Source: Cladopsammia gracilis
Taxonomy: Eukaryota > Cnidaria > Anthozoa > Scleractinia > Dendrophylliidae
Reading direction: 5' to 3'
NCBI GenBank assembly: GCA_022457155.1
Contig: JAJGOT010000010.1
Span: forward strand, 933,501 to 997,500
DNA: 64,000 nucleotides
How positions within the stretch are numbered: the stretch's first letter is position 1; every line of letters begins with the position of its first letter. This document shows positions 57,842-64,000 of the stretch, piece by piece. The translations under genes and the position numbers were made by a program. The notes under the pieces were generated by a model that saw only the letters and a list, made by a program, of their open reading frames with translations, did no database searches and was not told the DNA's origin.

Positions 57842-58792
57842 TCAACTGCGTTGATCTGCGATAACTGTACCCGTGTGCAATGCCGCTAGAATGTCACCGG
57901 TTTCACCTTGCGGGACAGGGACGTCGTAGAGCACTCCAAGCTGTACTCCATACCTACGGGACGAGAAAGTGAGACAAGCACCAAGTGGAACGCACGAAAC
58001 CCTCCACCTAGCTTTGGGTCACCACATTTGCAGCTATTGGCCATCTTTCCGTTATTAATTTTGTTTTATCGATAGTTGAATGCTCGATTTCTTAAGTTAC
58101 TTTAGCAGTTGAATCCAACGGCAGAACAGACGTAGGTAGCTAAGGTCGCCGCCTGTCAATATGACCCGAGTTTGAATCCCGGTGGTAACGGATTTAGTGA
58201 ATGACTTTTGTGTTAATTTAAATTACATGATATGAATAGAATTATATCTTGCCTTGCAAATCGCGCTGGACGAACGTTGGACGTATAGTATCTTGAATCC
58301 TGACCTTTAACTCGGCATCCTATAAAGGATTGAAATTCAGTTATTTTCGCCACTTAAGGTTATTTTCTAACCTTTTGTTTTAATTTTCTAATTCGATTTT
58401 TATGTTCAATCGAAAGAAGAAAAAAGTGCTTTTAAGTTTCTCTTGTAATGTCACTACATTTGATATATGGGTTTCTCAAAGCTCCCAAATAAATTTCGAC
58501 CCCTAAAGCTATAATTATAAACTCAGTCTGCTTGAAACCATTAAAACTATTCTGTCGTACAAAACTTGGCACTTCGTGTCAAAAAGGTTTTCAGTACGTT
58601 TAAGAAAGGCACGCCTGTATATGAGATGTTCTATCCTGGACGATATAAAGAGGCTTGCTAAGCTTAGACCTAAGTAGATATCCCCAGTCATAGGGTGGCC
58701 GAGCGATAAACGAGACAGGGGACACGCGCGAAACAATTGCCTCGCGCGTGTGAACTCATTTGCTTGACTATGCCTTATTAGTATCACCCAAC

Positions 58793-58829
<37 letters not shown>

Positions 58830-58977
58830 TGCTACTAGGGGTCTAATAGTAATAGTCATCGAGTAGCGAAATTCGCCGGTTTTATTTTTCGTTTTATTCC
58901 CAAATAAATATTTCTTCAACTTGCAATTGCTTTTTTTTATTATTGCCTTTTTCTGTCCGACTAGTTGGGTGATACTA

Positions 58978-59011
<34 letters not shown>

Positions 59012-59574
59012 GTCAATAGCCCATTCGGCTTCGCCTCATGGGCTATTGACCCGTAGCCCTTTCGGGCTACGGGTCTAATTGTTAAGTAGACAAATAAAAC
59101 AGATCTTGAGTGCAAGGTAACTGGCAAGATTGATGTCTGTTTGTATGTGGAATGTTATTAAAATATTACGTACCTCTTACTTTGTGCCGGTTTGGAACAT
59201 AAAATTTTTTGTTTTTTTGCATCTTCCAGACTACTATTACTGCTGAGTGCTGGATTTGCGATAGTATGTTATCTTTATACCTGTAGTAGAAAAAGGGAAA
59301 GACATTTAATCAAATTGATTTAAAAGAGACCTTCAGTCTGAATTTCAAAATAAGCCTAGTGTGGCGTGGCAAGTTTAGTTATTTCTTTCACCGAGGTTTT
59401 TACTAAAGATTGTTTTCTGCAATAATATCTGGGTTCGCGCTATTGATGAATTCCTATAATACAGGAGAAAGAGAAGATTTGTCATAAGTACTTACATTGC
59501 CGAATCTCCTACTGTTTCTGTCAGACTTAGACTGATACTGATTCTTCGTTCCTTAGCAATTCTCGGTTTGTTAT
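57842..59574 (-). CDS. Possible four-exon minus-strand gene fragment, unrecognised
   Basis: Four candidate exons in transcription order: 59574-59496 (NKPRIAKERRISISLSLTET.., donor gtaagt), 59280-59174 (YKDNILSQIQHSAVIVVWKM.., donor gtacgt), 58319-58253 (CRVKGQDSRYYTSNVRPARF, donor gcaaga, a GC-AG intron) and 57953-57842 (YGVQLGVLYDVPVPQGETGD.., stop TGA). Junction phases 2, 1 and 2 fit exactly and every exon is open. A 3' AATAAA occurs near 57476. The exon before 59574 was not found; 61282-61222 (PTILKVILPLRRLVINTVYE, donor gtaagt) is a candidate. No family recognised, and short open frames can match by chance. Confidence 0.28.
58780..59090. repeat. Compound repeat with palindromic right part
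   Basis: TAGTATCACCCAACTAGTGGAC at the left is inverted at CCGACTAGTTGGGTGATACTA (about 58955-58975). A second palindrome GGGTCAATAGCCCA / TGGGCTATTGACCC follows at 59010-59055. Confidence 0.65.
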
Positions 59575-60053
59575 CTGCAAAACTGGAACAAGAAAAGGGA
59601 AATTAACGCAACAATAACGAACCCGTTATTGCCAATTCATAAATGATACTTTTTATACCAAGACACTACAATGGTGTTCTTTATTGACCAAGGTAAATGA
59701 TTCACTGAAGACAGTCAGTTCTAAATCTCATTAATAATAATAATTTAGGAAATCACTACTTGCATAGATTTTGGCGATTTTATTCCTTCGTTTTCTCCAC
59801 ATTTAATGATCAGTTTGAGAAGCTATATCAAACACTCAAAAGAGTTAAAACTGAATGCAAGGCTGATCGGACAGCTATAAAGGGTATTTTATTTTTATTT
59901 TACTCAAAAGAGTGTTTCATCAGATATCCAAACATCTCAAAGTGGGCTATAAAAACTCGACTGCGCCTCGTTTTTCAACACACTTTTTGGTGTTTGGATA
60001 TCCTGATTAAACACTCTCCTTGCTGTCCTTGCGTTTGATATGAGGGAGCACGT

Positions 60054-60666
60054 TTTAAGGTTACTGTGTACCTTTGGGAGTGTCTCCAGTATAACAGCTC
60101 TAGCGTCATAAGATTACGCTTAATACCTAAACCCAGATATCAAATTAAAGCTTATAGAGCTGGCTATCTAAATATGGAAACCATTTGGTAATAAAATGAG
60201 TTTTTGAATTTTTTACGACGTTTAAATTCGAACGTCCGAATCAGTTGGACAGAAGCTAGGCTAACATATAATCAACAAAAACATGTCAGCGAATTTCTTA
60301 TTTCCTAAAACGTTTTCGTCTAGAGCCATTTCCGTGCGATCAATGCAATTTTTTTCTCCCTTTTTAGAAAATATTCTGTAACTTTTCACTGCAATTGAAT
60401 GTGGGAAATCGCCGACAAGTCAGTTTTTTTAGCGCTTCTAGCCGGAAAATCGCTCAGAGTTATAGCGTTTTAAAGCTGATTCGGACGTTCGAATTTAGAC
60501 GTCGTAAAAAATTCGACAATTCATTTTATTACCAAATGGTTTCCATATTTAGATAGCCAGCTCTACAACCTTTATTTGATATCTGGGTTTAGGTATATTA
60601 AGTGTAATCTTAAGACGCTAGAGCTGTTATACTGGAGACACCCCTGAAGGTACACGGTAACCTTAA
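60054..60666. mobile_element. Fold-back element with about 190-base arms
   Basis: TTAAGGTTACTGTGTACCTT through CCAAATGGTTTCC-type sequence to TTCGGACGTTCGAA at 60054-60250 is inverted at 60476-60666. Arms match with scattered substitutions; the spacer has no ORF. Confidence 0.85.
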
Positions 60667-61865
60667 CGCAGCTTCATTTTCAAAAGTACACTGACAGATA
60701 GATTCGATCAGCATATTAAAACTATACAAATGAAAAGGTAATCAACGGAAATATATACAATGTTACAACATTATACAACTTTCTTCTTTAAATTCGGACT
60801 TTTGAATAATTTCCAAATAGAGTAGCAATTCTTCACAACTTTCCTACTACTTGACTTTGTTTGTAGTTTCATATTATCGATCAACTGAGGAGAGAAAATT
60901 TGAAATAAAAATAAAACACGTTTCAACGCAGATTCGTTATCAAAAGTACTTTTACTTCTATAAATAAGTGCCCTGCGTAATGAACGACAGATAAGTTTTA
61001 CTTGTATGTCGGTGAAGAGAAATAAATTTGGTCTTGATTCATACTCAAAATGTCGTGAATTGTAACGGTTTATTTTAGCCCTAGCCTGCACAATAGGCGC
61101 TTCTGTGGTGCGCTAGCGCGAAGCGCAAGAAACGAGCGCGGAAGAAGAAAAATGCCTGTTGTCCAGGCTTCTTTAGCGCGGGCTATCGATGGTTCTACTT
61201 ATTAAATTAGATATTACTTACCTCATACACCGTATTTATCACAAGCCGTCTTAAAGGAAGAATAACCTTAAGAATCGTGGGTCTCAACGCAAGTAATTAT
61301 GAACGGAACCATTTTCCTTGTTAGAGAGACGCTGACATGATGAGGTCCATTCGCCGTGTTGACATGTGCAGTATCGATTGTACAATTCTTGCACTTAATT
61401 CTCATTGTATGCCTGACATATTTCTTTCTTCCCACTTGCCACAAAATCGTGGCAAACTTTGCTTTGATAGTCTAAATTTAAAAGAGCGATCTGATGACGA
61501 GTTTCGACAGAGCAGCAAATTACTAAAAGATCGTTAAGCCGAAATTCAAATATCGTCTTGGTATGATTTGCGCATGGGTGAATGAAAAGTTCAATCATTT
61601 CATTAATTCACTACGGCGAAACTCATGAATAACAATCATATTCAGTAAAAAATATTCACATTGAAGTGTGTTTTAAATATTTTCACTAATTATAATAATG
61701 AAAGACAATGCGAAGCCGGCCGGAACATGCGAGGAAAAAAATTGAAAACAAGACAGGTTATGCTCTTTAATTTTTTAATTTTTTAATATTAATTTTTTTA
61801 ATTTAAATTTTTTTAAAATTTTCTTTAATTTTAGCCGACTCAGCCTACGGCCTCGTCGGCTAAAG

Positions 61866-62313
61866 GCTTGGTTCCCACTAGCGACAAAACGATCATAATC
61901 ATAATCATAAACATAGTCATAATCATAACGTTGTTATGATCTAGTGGGAACACATACAAACAAACCGTCGACTTTAAATTTGACGCTTATCAAAGTTGGA
62001 CGCCATCTTGAAATAACATGAACTGCAATTACTGGAACTAGGACGTTCATTGGCCAAAATACAATGAATGAACATACGTCATTATGATCACCACTATGAG
62101 CGCTAGATTTTACGTTCCCACTACGACATAAACATAATCACAGACATAATCATAATCATAAGAAAATGCCCGATCATTTTCTTATGATTATGATTATGTC
62201 GATCCTAAGCGTCTTTATGATTATGTTTTCCGTCGTTCCCACTACGACATAAGCGACATAACGCCCCTTATGATTATGATAATGATCGTTATGTCGCTAG
62301 TGGGAACCAAGCC
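61866..62313. mobile_element. GGTTCCCACTAGCGAC MITE with TCATAA hexamers
   Basis: Same termini as 49281-49560 (GGCTTGGTTCCCACTAGCGA / TCGCTAGTGGGAACCAAGCC), but the interior hexamers are CATAAT/ATTATG. Confidence 0.85.
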
Positions 62314-63048
62314 TAATTAGTATTAGGCGATATCACGCGCGCTTTCGCGCTATAATATTTAAATACAGTCGGACCTCTATTAAGCGGCCACCCTAGGGAC
62401 TTTGAAAACTGGCCGCTTAATAGAGGTTGGCCGTTTAATAGAGGTACAATATAAATTGGATAGAAATGGCAGTCAACGTAATTTTATTGCCTCTATATAG
62501 CAAAAGGCTTGTTGAAAAGTGAACATATGTGAAGATAAATGCAAAAATCATTGAAACAAAAAATTAAGTGCCCTGTATTTGGGCATTTCAAGTCCGTGCA
62601 AAGTTCTAGCTCTAACACAGAGAGCATGTAGTCGATACAGTAAGTACAGTATTTTTTGGTGTTGAGTAGGTACAGAAAAATATGCAAATCTATGTAACAA
62701 AACATCAAGTTTCTTAGGCCTTTTTTGCACCAACAGTCTGTAAAAATTTTAGCACAAAATATTTCACGGACGATTTATTTAAAACTAGTGTATCCAAAAG
62801 ATAGTAATTGCTGCGGTAAATTTGTTGTAATAATGCTGTTTTGTCGTTCCGCTTGTATTACAGAATTTTCTCTTTCGTTTTTTGAGGGGAAGCAAAGCAA
62901 ATGTAACCGGGATGAATCGACGAAAACTCCAGCTGATATTAAGACTAATTTTGTTTTGTAATTCACGCATCAAGTTCTTGCAATGTCTGTAGAATATTGT
63001 TGAGCACAGGACGCGTTCACCACGAGGAAGGTGTGAAAATTTAGGTGA

Positions 63049-63421
63049 ATTATTGATAATGAGTATGTTGTGTTACTAGCTAGCCGTCTCAGTCACATCG
63101 ACCGCTGTCGGAGTGATTTCAAAATAAATTTGTCTTTTATTCCGTACAATCTTCTAAAATCTTTGCTATCCAACGGTCCTATTGCCATGCCTCACAGTCC
63201 TCGCTCAACTCGCGGTAGTCTTCGACACTTGAGTTCAGATTTCGACTGGGACATGTTGGACCAAAATATTACAAAGCTTGAAGCAGCTAGCCTGTGACAG
63301 CCGCTTCCTCCCCTCAGAAAAAAATCGGGGAGGAAGCGGCTGTCACAGGCTAGAAGCAGCAAGCGAGGCTATTGTTCGTGGCGCAGTGCATTCTGGCCCA
63401 AAATGTGTTTGTGGCGCAGTG
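63049..63421 (+). pseudogene. Unrecognised ORF inside the transposon, split by an insertion
   Basis: Open frame from 63049 (SHIDRCRSDFKINLSFIPYN.., DFDWDMLDQNITKLEAA) stops at once in the insertion at 63288. After the insertion and one target duplicate the frame resumes as EAIVRGAVHSGPKCVCGAVN and reaches TGA. No family recognised; no ATG near the start, so it may be a decayed or spliced piece. Confidence 0.4.
63288..63352. mobile_element. 65-base fold-back element with 8-base target duplication
   Basis: Arms of 26 bases (TAGCCTGTGACAGCCGCTTC.. at 63288-63313 and the exact inverse at 63327-63352) around a 13-base loop. GAAGCAGC flanks both sides (63280-63287, 63353-63360). An 8-base duplication is the hAT hallmark. 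Confidence 0.85.
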
Positions 63422-64000
63422 AATTCTGGTAAAAAGTGATCAAATCGAGATTTTTCCTAGCTTATATTTTTTTCTCATATATTTCTTTTAAATCCTGATT
63501 ATGTTGCTGCTCACTCGCTACGCTCGTTCCGCAGCAATAATCCGTCACTGTTGATTGCCGTGGTGGAGCTCGGAGTTGTAACGAGAAGATCAAGTCATTT
63601 GCCTTTCCGATAGATAGGGCAAGGTCCTGGTAACCGTGAAACTGGGCAAGTGGAGATTAAATTGCAGTTTTTATTGTTATCAGTTATCACCTTCATATTA
63701 TCTGTCACCATTTCGCTTGAAAAGATGATTTGCTGGCCGCTTAATAGAGGTAAAAATACAATAAATACTAAACTTGCAACAGCAAAAAGGTGGCCGCGGC
63801 CGCTTAATAGAGGTGGCCGTTGAATAGAGGTATCGAATGCAGCACTTTACTGACAAATAATTCGGGACTTTGGAAAGTGGCCGCTTAATGTAGGGTGGCC
63901 GCTTAATAGGTGGCCGCTTAATAGAGGTCCGACTGTACATGTAAACGCAGTCGCCGCGTCTCGCCTTTCTCGCTTGGGGTGATTTGCACGCGCGCTCGCG

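Larger units (their letters stand above)
62366..63935. mobile_element. 1.57 kb TA-flanked TIR transposon
   Basis: CAGTCGGACCTCTATTAAGC at 62366 is inverted at GCTTAATAGAGGTCCGACTG ending 63935; TA at 62364-62365 and 63936-63937 is the target duplication, as in Tc1/mariner-pogo elements. GGCCGCTTAATAGAGGT subunits are iterated inside both ends. No DDE transposase recognised, so probably non-autonomous. Confidence 0.85.

Overview
The window is animal genomic DNA. Genes are split into short exons by long AT-rich introns, and the introns are packed with small inverted-repeat transposons, tRNA-derived SINEs, non-LTR retrotransposon tails, Penelope-like fragments, microsatellites and minisatellites. 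The one clear gene is the 3' part of a fibrillar collagen. Its organisation, the cysteine-rich mobile ORF family and the repeat families look like an anthozoan cnidarian, most likely a stony coral. The taxon is inference; no marker here proves it.

Layout. (1) 657-45292, + strand: 41 consecutive exons of the collagen gene; its 5' end lies left of the window. Exons 1-35 encode Gly-X-Y triple helix, almost all in 54-base phase-0 exons (with 45, 108, 36 and 18 base variants). Exons 36-37 encode the C-telopeptide region and exons 38-41 a compact COLFI C-propeptide ending in TAG at 45290-45292. An AATAAA lies at 45384. The exons sum to 2490 bases (829 residues plus stop), with every junction phase compatible. 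(2) 13012-21335: an 8.3 kb intron filled with mobile DNA, including a 3.65 kb terminal-inverted-repeat element. (3) 45696-46561, - strand: the decayed remains of two head-to-tail genes, one resembling a Rossmann/SLOG-like nucleotide-binding protein. (4) 47551-48546: an inverted-repeat element followed by a frameshifted mobile-type ORF with a PIN-like motif and a Cys-rich tail. (5) About 51200-53800: a satellite with a 57-base higher-order period built from about 19-base monomers. (6) 56000-61300, - strand: weak evidence for an unrecognised spliced gene. (7) 60054-64000: long inverted-repeat elements, including a 1.57 kb TA-flanked transposon whose internal ORF is split by a 65-base fold-back element with an 8-base target duplication.

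How the parts work together: the collagen would be made as a pro-alpha chain, trimerised through the C-propeptide in the secretory pathway and assembled in mesoglea or other extracellular matrix. Everything else recognisable is transposon-derived, satellite or decayed. Points that stand out are a single Gly-to-Ala break in the helix, a terminal helix segment split 36+18+18+36, loss of one C-propeptide cysteine plus an internal C-propeptide segment, and several nested transposon insertions that can be dated relative to each other.
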